Below, one piece after another: positions 1-12,399 of a stretch of DNA of 64,000 nucleotides. Numbering within the stretch: position 1 is the first letter of the stretch; each line of letters starts with the position of its first letter. The notes below the pieces were generated by a model, which saw nothing but the letters and a program-made list of their open reading frames with translations, was not told the origin of the DNA and made no database searches. The translations under genes and the position numbers were made by a program. The stretch comes from Opisthocomus hoazin. Its lineage: Eukaryota; Chordata; Aves; Opisthocomiformes; Opisthocomidae. The stretch is from positions 7,418,417 to 7,482,416 of the forward strand of contig NC_134415.1 of NCBI RefSeq assembly GCF_030867145.1, written 5' to 3'.

Positions 1-407
1 GTCAGTTCTGTAATGAAGACATGCAGCGTAGATCTCCCAGCTCTGGGAAATTCAGGATTGGTTTTGTAAATTTTGCATTATTTCTCCTATTATTAATACT
101 ATCAGTATTAGTAGTGTGATTAATAAAAATTTTCATATTCAATTTGTAAGTCTCTCTCCCTTTTCCTCCTTTACCCTTCCTCTGGTGGGAGGGTGAGGTG
201 TTAATAGAGCGTCTGCCACTGAGTTTGTTGCCGCCCTGCTTGAAGTGGTGACATGGAGTTTCTCTTTGCCATCCAGAAGTAAGCTCGTGGGGAATATACA
301 ATATAGTAAACATGTTCTATTAGATAGATGCATTCTTTGCTATTTCAGTATACTGTATGTTCGTACCTCAACTGGCCCTTTCCTCTCTTCTTTTATTTTG
401 TCCGCAG

Positions 408-3400
408 GGTTTGGAATACTGTGGCGAAAAGTACAGTTTAGATCTCGCGGATGGAGTCCTTCCCTTGAGAGGGCAGACCAGCAATATCAAGCTACTCAGC
501 TGTCAGACTGTAGAAAAATTTTGCAACCACGTTAATGGAGACGAAAGCGTTAATGAAGGTGTGTTGTGATGTCCATGTGTGGCTATTCTAAAAGAAATGG
601 TTTTGGAATCTAAGCAATGAATGCTGTTCTGTACCCGAGTCCAAAAGTCTTAAATATCAGTAGAGACATGCTTGTTTGGGTTATTGAAAAAGAAAAATCG
701 GGTGCTTAAGTTGTGTGTGACTTCTTTAAAGGAAAAAAATAGGTTTTCTTGTATGCTGGCTGACAGGCTATAGCGATGTATGGTGGGGTCATCTGTATAA
801 TGCTGGTCAGTCGTTTTATTCCTCCAGCTGTCATCTTTGAAGCATGAGAGAACTCCCTCCTTTGCTTAGGAACGCTACCTGATTTTTTTTTTCCCTGTTC
901 AAACAGGGCAGCTAGTTACAAGTGGTGTTCCTCAGGGCTCAGTATCAGGGCCAGTTCTGTTTAATATCTCTGTCAGTTGTCTGGACGAGGGGATCGAGTG
1001 CACCCTCAGTGAGTTTGTAGAAGACACTAAGGTAGGTGGGAATGTTGATGTACTTGAGGGTAGGGAGGCTCTACAGAGGGGTCTGGACAGGCTGGATCTA
1101 TAGGCTGAGGCCATTGCATGAGATTCAACACAGCCAAGTGCCGGGTCGTGCGCTTAGGTCACAACAACCGTGTGTAATGCTTCAGGCTTGGGGCAGAGTG
1201 TCTGGAAAGCTGCCTGGAGGAAAAGGACCTGGGAGTGCTGGTTGAGAGTCGGGTGAGTATGAGCTGGCCGTGCGCCCAGGTGGCCAAGAAGGCCAACGGC
1301 CTCCCTGCTTGTAGCAGAAATAGTGTGGCCAGCAGCAGCAGGGTAGGGATCATCCCCCTGTACTGGGCCCCGGTGAGGCCTCACCTTGAAGAACAGCTTT
1401 ACTTTAGGCTCCTCACTACAAGAAAGACCTTGAGTTGCTGGAGCGTGTCCAAAGAAGAGCAGCAAGGAAGCTGTTTAAGCATTGGAACAGGCTGCCCAGG
1501 GAAGTGGTTGAGACACCATCCCTGGCGGTATTGAAAAGATGTGTAGAGGTGGTGCTTAAGGGCGTGGTCTGGTGGTGGACTTGGCAGGGTTAGGTTTACG
1601 GCAGGGCTCGATGATCTTCAGGGTCTTTTCCAGCCTAAATAATTCTATGATCTACCTGTCCATTTTTTCCTCTCTAAATCTAATAGGTTCCTACACCTGC
1701 AAGTTTTGAAAGCGATAGATTTCCTTGTCCACATAGACAGTCGAAACTCTGGTGGTGTCTTTCATTATGTTGCAATAATTAAATACATATCTCTGGGTTT
1801 ACAAATTTGATTCTGCTCTGACCATATCTTTGAGCCTGCTGCAGTGGTGGCTTTCACAGCCTTTTGTTCTGACTGCATTCTTCACCTTCTGTCTCTCCTT
1901 ACTGGCCTTACCTTCTGCCTGACGTTGTAAAGAAGACACTTGCATGGTGTTTCTAGGCTATTTCTGTTCATTAGGGTTGATTTAGTCCTGAACTGGCAAC
2001 TTCCGTCTCTTTTGTGATGCCATCCTTGATCAACAGCGTGTCAAAATCGAATTAAAACACCTCTGGATTTTCTCCACTCGTGTCATGTTTCTGAGGAGAG
2101 TGCCTTCCAACGGCTTGTTAAAACCAACCAAGCAACCAACCATCACTCTGCCACCCCCCAAAAATGCCCCGAACAAGACAAGAACCAAAACCCCCTTTCT
2201 GTCTCCTTTTTATGAAGCAGGTGGCGTGGAGAAATATCTGCAACTTTTCTGGTGGTTTCTAATCAGCTTTTATTCAGAATCTGTTGAAGTGAAGTTCTAG
2301 GCACACGTGAGCTTGTGTTGGATGTGGGTTGAGGCTAGCAGTGACGCTGTCTTCTGAATGGTGAAAAGAATGGATAGCTTGCTAGGCAGTTTCAGCGGCT
2401 AAGAAAACGCAAGTGGTGCAGAAGTTCACAAGGAAACACAGGAAAGTGGGTGAGGATCCCTAAAGGGTGCTGATGAATTCAACAGAGAGCAGAGAAACGT
2501 TTTGCCAAGCAAAGTGTCGTCGTCTTCCCTACTCCGTTAGGGTAAATGATGTACCACACGCTGTGCTTCCATGTCGAGAAAGCGTTCTCCCCAGAGAAGA
2601 CAGACCGTTCCGCTTCTCGAGAGAACAGGAGTACAATATCGTGGATGTTTTGTGTGAAAACCTTGATCCCGATTTCCTGTTTGTTGAGTTTGGGTTTTTT
2701 CTGTTTCTTTTGTGTGATACTTGTCGTCTTTCATTCCGAATATGCTGGCAAGGAGCTATCCTTAAAATCATAATGGAGTCAGATCTGGAACTTCATAATG
2801 CCAGCTGAGTGATACAAGTGTGTCCGATAATCATCTGTATGCTTTCTAAAAGTAGCAATGTATGTGTTCCAAGCATACTTTGTTTTGTCAAACTGGTCAT
2901 CTAGCTAAGGGTCTCTTGATCAACTCTTCATGTATGGAAAACTTCAGCAGCTAATAATTGTGTGTTGGCTTTGGCTTGGAACCGATGCAGTCTGCACAAG
3001 AAAAAGGGGCAGTATGACTGGAACTTATCACAGAGATGTTTGCTAGTCCGTAATTTTGTTTTCATTAATCTTTTTAATTACAAAATGATTTCATGATTTA
3101 ACTTATCTTAGGAATCGCAGTGTTTCACGAGTGGTAAAAGAGAACGAAGCCAAGCCAGAAAGTGGTGTTTTAAAACGATCAGCTATCTCCTATTTTCTAC
3201 CTCTAAGAAACAATGTCTTGTCTTTTACAGTAATATCTCCTGAAACCAGTGTATCAGTCTTCAGCTGGCAAGTGAATACGGCTGGTCAGGGAAAACCATC
3301 GACTTATTTGTGTGTGTTTGACATTAATTGCTGGTATCGTGCTCAAATGCCAGAATCACTAAGGTAGATTTTTTATGGAGTTGTTTTCCATACCCCTACA

Positions 3401-6400
3401 AAGAAGTCGTTTGAAAGTTGGCGTGTAGCTTATGCACCTGCTTTCTTGAAGGCCAGAAGAATTCCTTGATGACTGCCCCTATTTTGCGCTGTGGTCACTG
3501 GATCCTGTAATAAGCATGACGTCTCCAAACCTCATTTTGGATGTTCTGGTACACAAGCGGAGTCTAAGATGGGGAGTTTCACCTTCTTGTCTGCCACCTG
3601 AGCAATTTTTTCGTCCAAGCACCTATAATTTTGGTAGGTATTTCACTGCTTTTAATAGTGGTGAGCTTCAGTGGAGGTCAGGTGCCATTTAGTGGTTCTC
3701 ATGTTCATTGTTTGTCACTCAAAAGGCAAACCAAAACCCAGCAACCCTCCCCCCCTCCCCCAAGCCAACTCTGATTATGTTGTAGTGAGAAGGTATTTAA
3801 TATTGTGAAACCTGTCTGGGAGTCTGCTGAGTTTTGGCGTTTGGTGCTTTTGTAATGTAGCCTGTGAAGTGGGGATGGTGATAAAATGAAATGACTTTGA
3901 ACTGAAGCTCAAAGCGCAGCACCTCCACAGAACTAGAGATGAAATTTCCTCAAGCAGTAATGATTTTTTTGGACAAGTTTGGAAGTGATCTGATGAAGCA
4001 AATGGGTGCTCAGTTCTAGCTTTCCAGATGCTGCGATTTCAAACATGTAAACTGGCCATGACATAACAGTGAGAGTACGGAAGGTTGTCAAACGTTCATT
4101 GTTTCTGCAGATGGGATGTGCTTGCTGAGCTCCGGAGTTGTTCACGTGACTTGCATCGTCTTCCAGAAGGAGGTGATCTTTTCCTGTGTCTTTCTGGAGA
4201 ATGTCAAGAGATGTGCCTTTTCTGGGTTTTCTATTGCACTCCTTTCAGTGCCAGAGAGCATTGTCTGCTCGTCCTGCCCATACGCACGCATAATTGCAGC
4301 TATATGCCTCCGGTTTGATGCAAATGGTAATGTTTTATGCCAGTATTTCTGGCATAAATCAGCTTCTGCACAAACAAGCATGGAAAGGGTCTTCTAAATT
4401 GTGATTTCAAGTTGTGTGTTAGTTTTAGCTTTTCTAGAGTGTAGTTTATGCCAATGCTGAGGGAAAAAGAAAGGCCTGCGTATTGACAGAGAAGCTAGGA
4501 GATACTTAATAAAGCATTGCAAGGGCTGATGTTTGGTGTTAAGGGACTTTCTTTGATAAACTGTAGCTGTTACTTTGGCTGCCTGCACTGTGTGAGACTC
4601 TAGGCAGTAATGCTTACTCAGATTGCTAACCTGAAGCGTATTACTGATGCAAACTTTCTGACAAGTGTGACAAGTGTGAGTGAACACTTACATTCTTTCT
4701 CTTAGTGGTTCTCCAGAACCTGCATGATTAAATAAAATGGTTGTCCTAACCTGTATTTTGACTGATGTTTCAGACCTTGAAGTTTTTAAAGAAATCTGGT
4801 CCTGCAATAAGCAAAGCCATTCTTGGGAGCTACAATAAGTGCCTTGTACCTGGCTTGCTGTCTCCAACACCGATGGATGTCGTGCCATCCAGCTTGAGTC
4901 AGGTGAGTGCGTATCAGGGAGTCAAGGGGGAGCTACATCCGTCTAGTCTGAGAGGGCCATAGAGGCTACGAGACATGGTCATCTGATTTTCATCTTCTTT
5001 GCCAGTTGCTTTGAAATGCAGGTGTTGACTTTACTTAGCAGAAGTAGTAGTAGTCTTAGATCCAAACCACGGAGTTTGACTGGGAACAGCCCTGCCAGAG
5101 CTGTCTTTAGAGACCCGTCTGTTAGTTCTGTGCCACAGGTCCACACAAGGAAGCGTGCAGTCAGTGCTGGTCATGCGCAATCGAAAGCATCTTTCCCTCA
5201 GAACAACCTCCCACCCCGTCAGGTTCTCAAAGAGTTCAGTTCAGTGCAGTAGCTGACAATGTGGGTGTCTCGGATGGATGCGAGCTATTGCAAACAGGAG
5301 CTTGCTGCAGCTTATGTGATCATTGGCTTCCAAGGAAGTGGGCTGTGATAAACTATTGTCAGCTCTGCCTGACAATTTCATCACCGCTTCCCCTCATGTT
5401 TCCTTCATCGGTAGGCTTTTCTGCAGCCCCTCAAAGCAGGCCTTCACCTCTGTCGCCTTTGCCTTGTGCTGCATTGGCCCCATTGGCTCCTCTTAGAGAA
5501 CCTGCTGCCGTTCTGTGCAGTGGACGTGTTCCACTATACCTGTTGAGGACATTTCTTCACTACTTAGAAATAGCACAGTTAGTTCTGTGCAATGAAATTC
5601 CTGGAATTAGTTAACTTTTTGCTTTGCGCTTTTGCTTCACCAGAATGATCGTGATCCTTGCTTGAGAGAGACAGCAGGTGCCAGACATTCCCTGTCAGAC
5701 CAGTACGGCAAGATCCTTCCCAGAGTTCAAAGGAAGCTGGCTGTAGAGAGAGCCAAGTCTTATCGTTTGCCTTCATCGGCCTTAACAGAAGGTAATTTTT
5801 AGGGGGGACCATGATGGGCAACTAACCATCACTTGGATGACCCCAGGCTGATATATTTTCCCTCTTGCTTTACAGTCGTACGACCAAAGCCTTTATCAAC
5901 CATAACAAAACAAGACAATGGAGGAAAACCGCATTCAGTGGTAACTTTGATCAGGAACATGCTGTCCAAAATCAGAGAAGTACTGGTAGGAAATGAGCAG
6001 AAAACCAGGTTCTCGCACTGTGATAGGTAAGCCGCCTTTTAACACAGTTCAGTCTTGAGCTACGTGTTTGGAGAGAGAGAGAAAAATCCATTTGAATTAG
6101 GTTAGTGTTTTGGAGGGCAGGTGCACCTGAATAAAGCTTTGTTTGGCTTTTTTTTGCACATACAATATATGACACTTAAGAATCAAGACGTCATAAGTAA
6201 TATGTGTCGAGAGAGACTTTTTCTGCTGTGATAACCGAATTGATGCAAATACATGTATTTGCATTGTGGTGACTGAGTTTACCGAATTTCAGCTAGCTGC
6301 AACTAAACCTATGATTACCCTCCAGCTGTTGGTGTATGAATTTTGACAGGCTGGACTGTGTGATCAAATAGCAACCTTATACCACTTCCTGCCCAGTTTC

Positions 6401-9400
6401 TGCCTCGTTTCTGCCCTTTTGCAGTTCGAAATAGGCAGAATTTTAAAGAGCGGAAAAGAGCCTCGTAGTTGTCTGATGATTTTCCTACAGGTGGTACGGT
6501 GAAAGAAACTCGACCTTAAATTCTGTTTTCTGTGCATGCTCAATTAGGACCTGTTTGTTTATGGAAAGGGAAGCAGCTTTCTCACCAGATATTTTAAAAG
6601 CTGCAGCTGCTTAGTGGTAAAGACAGAGAAGGATAGTAACGAAATCATCATTGATTTCAAGTGGTAACAAATACTGGGACAGACTTTTGTTGAGTTCGTT
6701 CACAACCTCCAACGTAGCAATTGCTCTCTGTCTACAGAAGACTAATAACAGATTGTTCTTTAAGAGAGCTCTGTTGTTATGTTGTTATGTAGTGTTGGAT
6801 AGCTGGGAAGAATGTGAAGCCCTTGATTCATTGCATAAAGGGAGCCACAACTTGGAGGTAGATATGCTGGTAAAGGACTTCCTAATTGTTCTTAGTTCTT
6901 TCTGTTTTGAAACTTGAAGATTTCACAGTGAGCAAGTAATCGGTAGAGCTCCTCGAGGTTTGTTGTGCAGCTTGATGATGAATTTTTCTCGTTCTGTTGA
7001 TGAAGTGAAACAAACCACCAGGAGTCCAAAATGTCCTCTTCAGAAAATGGCCTTAAGGGGAAGTGTGTGCGTTCATCTGAAGAACGTAATCGAGGAGCAG
7101 CTGAAGTTGAAGGAAATGTTCCTTTTCCCCAGGAAGAAACAACTGCTTCTAACAATCTTCCTACAACAGAGGAAAGTAGGGTAAGTGAACTATTTTCCCA
7201 TCTTCTACAAAAACGAAAACACTTTGCCAATTGAGGACAGTCCTGTCTTACCGATAGTTAGAAAAAAACACAAAACCATCTGAGATTTTTTAGCTGCTTA
7301 ACACAAGTTCAAACCTCATTACGTAAGGGCAGATTTTCTTTTTTTTTTTTTTTTTTATGTTTTTCTGCTGTGCGTTTTCTGTACCTCGATCACACAGAGT
7401 AGAAGCTGCCAAGATCTGGGCCTCTGAGAGCTGTAGTAGTACAAGAAAAGGGCCTGAACTATTTTTGAAAATAACCGTGCATTCATTTGGTTTACTAGAA
7501 CTTGAACATTTCTTATTTGACTTAAAAAAGAAATAGTTTTAACGCTAAAGATAATAAGCTATGTTGGGGAGTGCAGCTTGTCGAACTTGGGTGGCATTTG
7601 CCAAAGGAGAAAATGCTGAGGGAAGCAAACTCATTGTCAGAATGATTTAGGTGCTTAGGTCCTTTACTGTTTGTTCCTCATTAACATAAACAGAACTCCC
7701 AGTTATGAGTTAATTTCAGTGTCAAGATATTTCCAGATACCTAACACACTTTACTGAAACTGCTGTCAAGGATGAAGAGATGCAGCCTAGGGACAAGCTC
7801 CTTTTACCTGTGCCATCTAAAAGAGGCAGAAGAAGACCACCGAGTTCATCAGAAGTGTCAGAAAATGCTGACCTGCGTCTGTCTAAATCAGCGCATCCTC
7901 AACCCGAAGTGACGCTTCCTGTCACTCCTAGAAGAAATGCTAGGAAGAGGGCACAAAATCTCTTGGCGGCAGACACAGAAGCCATCTCTGCTCAGGATGG
8001 CTTCCGTTCATGTGGGAAGGTGGAAATCTCTCCTCCTCTGACAAAGATGAGAAAGAAGTGTAAAGGTAGGGGCACTATGTTTATATGCAAAGTGGGGCAC
8101 AATGCGTTTTTTTGTAAGCCACAGAAAACAGACTGTGGGGTTGGCTTTAAGTATTGTAAAGAATGTAGCCATGCAACATAAAAAATTTGTAAGAGGCAAT
8201 TCAGCTTTTTCCCTAACTCTACGTGACTGGCTGGCTAGCTGCGATGGAAGCAGAGGATGAGTCTCATCTGAGTAGAGTGAATGGAATTTTGAGCTGGTTT
8301 TTCTTCATGACCATGATTTCTGTCAGTTTTGAAAACTGGAGGTTATCTGTTAGTATGTGATTGCCATCCCAACAGAGAGATAAAGGAGGCATGCTTCCAA
8401 ATTCTGCTTGGTTTGTAAGTTAAGATGAGCTGCATCTTACAACAAACTATAGAGCTGTTTAATTATGTGATTGTTTTTCATGGGCATGTACTTTGTAGGT
8501 GAAGTTACTGCTCGTAGGATTCTTTTTATTTGAGTACATGATCAAAAAATGTTTTTGAGATGTGTGGGGACTGTTGCTGCCTCTTGAGCAGAAGAGCTTT
8601 GATCATGTAAGTGCAGGTAAAAATCACTCCAGTGGCTTACTTCTGTTTCACAATTTACTTGAAAAGAATGGATCCCAAGAGGCAGTTATGGGGGAGAAAT
8701 ACCTCCACACCAAGCGTTTATAAACATGATTGGACCTTTTATTTCAGCAAGCTATTGTGCTCTTGATGATCAGCTTTCATTTCTCATCGCTGTCCTTTGT
8801 GTATATTGCACGTGCATGTTAACAATACGTTGTCATTTTAGGTGGAAAAGCAGCCCATCCTGTGCAGCCTAAGGATTTAGACCCGGACTTGTCTGTTCAG
8901 TTTGTCTTTTCACCCCGTCTTTTGAAGTCAAGGAGAACAAATGTACCTAGCGTTTCCCGAATTGTGAAGGAACCGGTAAGTAAAAGCTCTAGTTGTCTCA
9001 TGTTCTTGATTTTTGCTCGGTACTGCTTTTGGAAACCATACTTTGCAATGCCTTGCCTTTTTCCTTGGAAGTATAACTAAAAAGGGAGCTCTAAAGTAAT
9101 CAGCTAAAGAATTTATTTTCTTTCATGAAAACTAGCTATAAAAGGAAGTTTTGTGTCTGTGTTAGTCAAGAATTAAGAACTACGGCTTTGCCTTTCACAA
9201 AAGACACAGTGGCTTTCTTTCAACTTACTTGATGCGTTTTCTGCTCATTTCAGAATTTGAACTTTTAGGATGGTAGAGTAAGTTGAGATGGAAGGTTTGT
9301 TTTCTGTGGAGAGAAACTGTAGTGCTTTGGGAAATAACTTTGGCATGACTTCTTCATGTAAGAAAGGTGCCGTTGTATTTTGTAGAAATGTCAGAACTTG

Positions 9401-10300
9401 TGGATGAGTGACGTTTCTGTTTCCTTAACATAGGAGCTTCCAACTAAAGAGGAAGAGGATTCCAAATCTATGGAGTCTGTGGGAAAGCAAAAATTGAAGC
9501 GAGGTAGAACTGCAAAATCAAAAAAGAAGAAAGCAAGCAAGTACGAAATTCTTTTTGAACACTTCTGTGCATTCCTTTATTGTGGTAGTGATTTGGCTGT
9601 TAGCCACCTAACTTCCTCACTTGGCTGTGCAGTTCTGCTCTGACTTTACAAGCCTGTCGAGCTTGCTGGTCTGATAGAGACCTGTTTCCCCACTTAACGG
9701 TTTAGTTTTCTGATGGAAACAGAAGAGGGAGGGGACAGAAAAGGGCAAGTGGGTACTGCTTTTTTCAAGGATGGCGTGCCCTTGTATTGTCTTATTCCGC
9801 CTGATGAAACCAAGCTCCTACGGTCTTTAGTTCCCCATAGAAGGCAGGAGGGCGTCAGAGAATGGGTAGAGAGAGCTTCTTGTTTCCGGACATGTTTTCT
9901 GGTTCCTTGTGGAGCACTGTTTGAGGGTGTTTGCCTCTTGAAAGCTGGGAGAGGGGGCTCTAAAAGCCCGTAGGAATAGTGACTGAGAATGCTTGGGACA
10001 GTCTGGTAAGGAATGAAAAAGGAAGCTTATTTATGTACCTTTTTTGCCTTGACCATATGTACAAAGAAGCCCAGAAATACTTCTTTGGCATTGATTTTGT
10101 TATTCCACGGGGGTTTTGTTGTTCTCTACTAAATACTCTTGGTACTAACAAACCAATTTGATATGTACAAAGAAGCCCATAAATAATTCTTTGGCAGTGA
10201 TTTTGTTATTCCACGGGGTGTTTTTTCCTCTACTAAATACTGTTGGTACTAAAAAATCAGTTTGATACTTCCCTTTCTTTACAGAACCACAAGAAAATAA
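408..10300 (+). CDS. ELYS-like (AHCTF1-like) gene, 3' part, exons 7-18
   Basis: This is the downstream part of the array gene whose exons 1-6 lie left of the window. Coding exons are 408-558, 3231-3363, 3452-3633, 4111-4172, 4774-4902, 5644-5791, 5876-6026, 7737-8065, 8842-8975, 9434-9540 and 10285-10300 (TAA at 10298). All have GT-AG borders with matching phases. Readable ELYS motifs include [45 protein letters not shown] and QFVFSP. ELYS recruits the Nup107-160 complex to chromatin during nuclear pore assembly after mitosis. This copy differs from the other two in several residues: in exon 9 it has Cys and Gln where they have Arg and His, and in exon 13 it has Arg where they have Gln. Its terminal exon lacks a base pattern change found in units 2 and 3. 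It may be a transcribed truncated gene or a pseudogene; sequence alone cannot decide. Confidence 0.85.
906..1651 (+). mobile_element. CR1 retrotransposon 3' fragment (intron 7), unit 1
   Basis: Starts with GTGGTGTTCCTCAGGG and proceeds through the reverse-transcriptase end (GGACCTGGGAGTGCTGGTTG, GTACTGGGCCCCGGTGAGGC, AACAGGCTGCCCAGGGAAGT) to the diagnostic tail AATTCTATGAT. This is the 3' end of a CR1 LINE, the dominant bird retrotransposon, 5'-truncated as usual. Reading frames are broken, so it is an old inactive insertion. It sits in sense orientation between exons 7 and 8. Confidence 0.93.
4334..4358. other. Perfect 10-bp stem hairpin in intron 10
   Basis: TTTATGCCAG, loop TATTT, CTGGCATAAA. 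Also at 29232-29256 and 54131-54155. Too short for a typical microRNA precursor as seen. Confidence 0.5.
6243..6264. promoter_or_regulatory. Perfect 22-base palindrome with two octamer motifs
   Basis: ATGCAAAT at 6243-6250 and its inverted form ATTTGCAT at 6257-6264 are joined by ACATGT, making a perfect palindrome in intron 13. ATGCAAAT is the binding site of POU/Oct proteins. Unchanged at 31141-31162 and 56040-56061. Confidence 0.5.
10055..10266 (+). repeat. Local 106-base tandem duplication in intron 17
   Basis: Two adjacent diverged copies, 10055-10160 and 10161-10266, both starting ATATGTACAAAGAAGCCC and containing GATTTTGTTATTCCACGGGG and CTACTAAATACT. The second ends just before the terminal exon's pyrimidine tract. 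Also at 34953-35164 and 59852-60063. Confidence 0.9.
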
Positions 10301-10547
10301 GGTTCTTGGTCACCTCCACTCACAGAAATAACATTTGTCTTCCATTAAAATTGGAAGTCCAGTGGATGGAACAAAAAGCAAACAGAAAGAAGATGCAGAC
10401 ATGGCAGAGAAGACTCTACAGAAGAACAAAAAAAGACTGTCTAATTTTCCAAAGCCAGTTGTGCGCCGGAAGATGCTCTATCTGTTTCTGAACTTTATAA
10501 TGTACACGACTGTTTGTAAAGTCATCAAAATTGTGTGGATTAATAAA
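10301..10547 (+). pseudogene. Frameshifted remnant of ELYS C-terminus in 3' UTR
   Basis: After the early TAA, unit 1 keeps WSPPLTEITFVF in one frame, then shifts to IGSPVDGTKSK, RLSNFPKPVVRRKML in another. Vertebrate ELYS ends in a very similar basic RRKML. Units 2 and 3 (35199-35446, 60098-60345) carry one extra base here (CTCAACGG for CTCACAG) and shift earlier. Unit 2 also has Trp for Arg in the RRKML motif. Confidence 0.75.
10542..10547 (+). terminator. Polyadenylation signal AATAAA, unit 1 gene
   Basis: AATAAA about 240 bases after the stop and just beyond the old C-terminal reading frame, in AT-rich DNA. It is the first canonical signal after the last exon. Confidence 0.6.
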
Positions 10548-10569
10548 AAGAAAAAAAATGTAATTTGTA

Positions 10570-11604
10570 AGAGATAATTTATATAAATTATTGTAAAATT
10601 TCATAAACAAATGGTCTCAATAAGTAACTCCATATGGAGTGTGATTTCCTTAGTCACTGCAGTTCTCTATTTTATATTAAGAGTTCTTACATTTATATAA
10701 TATGTAAATACAGCTTATTTTAGGAATGTTCAATACAAATGTGTAATTCACGGTGTGCTTAATGTCTGACGGCTTTTTGAGGGAATAGTGGGTTGAGTGG
10801 CCTGTATTGCTTAGAAATTATGCTGTTGGTTTACAAGAGTTGCTGACCCTCAGAAGTAAAGCCAAAAGCTTTTGAAGCTTTGTAAAAGTTTGCGTAGAAT
10901 TTCTATAACAAGCCAAAATTTAAAACAAACTACTTCCAGTTTTATAAATGATGTTGGACCTTCTGGCACAAAGAACTGGGCTGACGATACAACCTGGTCA
11001 TTCCTCACATTCACGGTTAAGTTGTACTAGGCTGAAGTCAGACCGTAAACAGTTGTCTTTGTGGCTGTGCAATATTTCTTTGTATTTGTCTTAAACTTTG
11101 GGAAAGCTGCTCCTTAGTTCATAAAACTCGATCACACCTCAGACGTTTCACTATTTTTTACAGTTTGTTGTCAGCAAAAATGAAGCGTAGAGAGGGTGTG
11201 ATGCTTAGAATAAGATCTCAAATTTAAAGGGATATTACCCACATACTTTGAAATTTGAGCCAAAATAATTGCCATAAGGTTACTAGGAATGCTACTCTAG
11301 TTGAAGTAGTTCTTGTCTGCAATACTGGAAGGCTGCATATCACAGCACTGAAAACCTGATGGTAAAGCTCACGCAGTAGTCTGAACAAGGTACAAAAGTG
11401 TACAGAAATCTTAGTTACAAACCATATTTTTGAGTAATAATTTCTTTAATAATCTGAGGTTATGGAGTAAATGTCCTTATAAAGCTTCAATCTGTCAAAA
11501 TAAATTCAAAAAAACTATTCTTTTAACAGTGGACATGGAAGTACTGTTCTGATGTGCAGTCTTTTAGACTATGGATTATTTTTATGTATGTTAATTTATG
11601 TATG
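10570..11604. other. Unassigned AT-rich intergenic DNA, unit 1
   Basis: Between the polyadenylation signal and the CR1 ORF2 piece. No open frame, repeat family or ELYS match was recognised. Equivalent regions: 35469-36503 and 60368-61402. Confidence 0.6.
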
Positions 11605-12399
11605 GATGCAGCTTTGAAGACTACAGAATGGTGGAACCTGACAGCTAGGGAAGGAGCACTGATGGACCTGTTGTTTGTGAGCAGAGAAGGACTTGTGGGT
11701 GATATGATGGTTGGAAGCCGTCTTGGGCATAGTGATCGTGAAATGATGGAGTTTTCAATTCTTGGAGAAGTTAGGAGGGGTGTCAGCAGAACTGCTACAG
11801 TGGACTTCTGGAGGGCGGACTTTGACCTGTTTAGGACACTGGTTGAGAGAGTCCCTTGGGAGGCAGTCCTGCAGGGCAAAGGGATGCAGGAAGGCTGGAC
11901 ATTCTTCAAGAAGAAAGTCTGAAAGGCACAGGAGCAGGCTGTCCCCATGTGCCGAAAGATGAGCTGGCAGGGAAGCAGTGGCCTGGCTGAACAGCGAGCT
12001 TTGTCTGGAACTCAGGAAAAAAAAGGAGAGTTTATGACCTTTGGAAGAAGGGGTAGGCCACTCAGGAGGACTACAAGGATGGCATGAGGTTATGCAGGGA
12101 GCAAATTAAAAGGGCCAAAGCCCAATTAGAACTTAATCTGGCTACTGCTGTAAAAGACAATCAAAAATATTTCTATAAACGCATTAGCAACAGAAGGAGG
12201 GCTGAGGATCCGTTAGGGGATGCGGGGAGAAACATAGTGACAAAGGATGAGGAAAAGGCTGAGGTACTTAATGCCTTCTGTGCCTCAGGAGTACCCAGCA
12301 CCCTGAGCTGCAAGACAGGGAGCAGAATGAAGCCCCCGTAATCCAAGTGGAAATGGTTACCTACATCACTTAGACTCACACAAGTCTATGGCCCCCGGA
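11605..12399 (+). mobile_element. CR1 ORF2 fragment (endonuclease to RT), unit 1
   Basis: Broken frames read GALMDLLFVSREGLVGDMMV, GSRLGHSDREMMEFSILGE, RRADF-like text, then REQIKRAKAQLELNLATAVK and EKAEVLNAFCAS. All are typical of the CR1 ORF2 protein between the endonuclease and reverse-transcriptase domains. The CR1 match runs to about CAAGTCTATGGCCCCCGGAT and stops where LTR-like sequence begins. Several stops and frameshifts make it inactive. Confidence 0.88.

Noticed and set aside
1154-1534. Open frames of about 100 codons on both strands
   Set aside because: They fall in the broken CR1 3' fragment and do not follow the CR1 reverse-transcriptase frame for any length.
5016-5252. 78-codon frame rich in Ser/Arg between exons 11 and 12
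   Set aside because: It looks somewhat like the Ser-rich part of ELYS, but no motif could be matched with confidence and it is not needed to join exons 11 and 12.
7331-7358. Long T tract (also near 13830) as a retroposon tail
   Set aside because: No target duplication or element body beside it; its composition varies slightly among units, as expected for a homopolymer.
11523-11948. 141-codon minus-strand open frame
   Set aside because: It is the antisense shadow of the CR1 ORF2 fragment.
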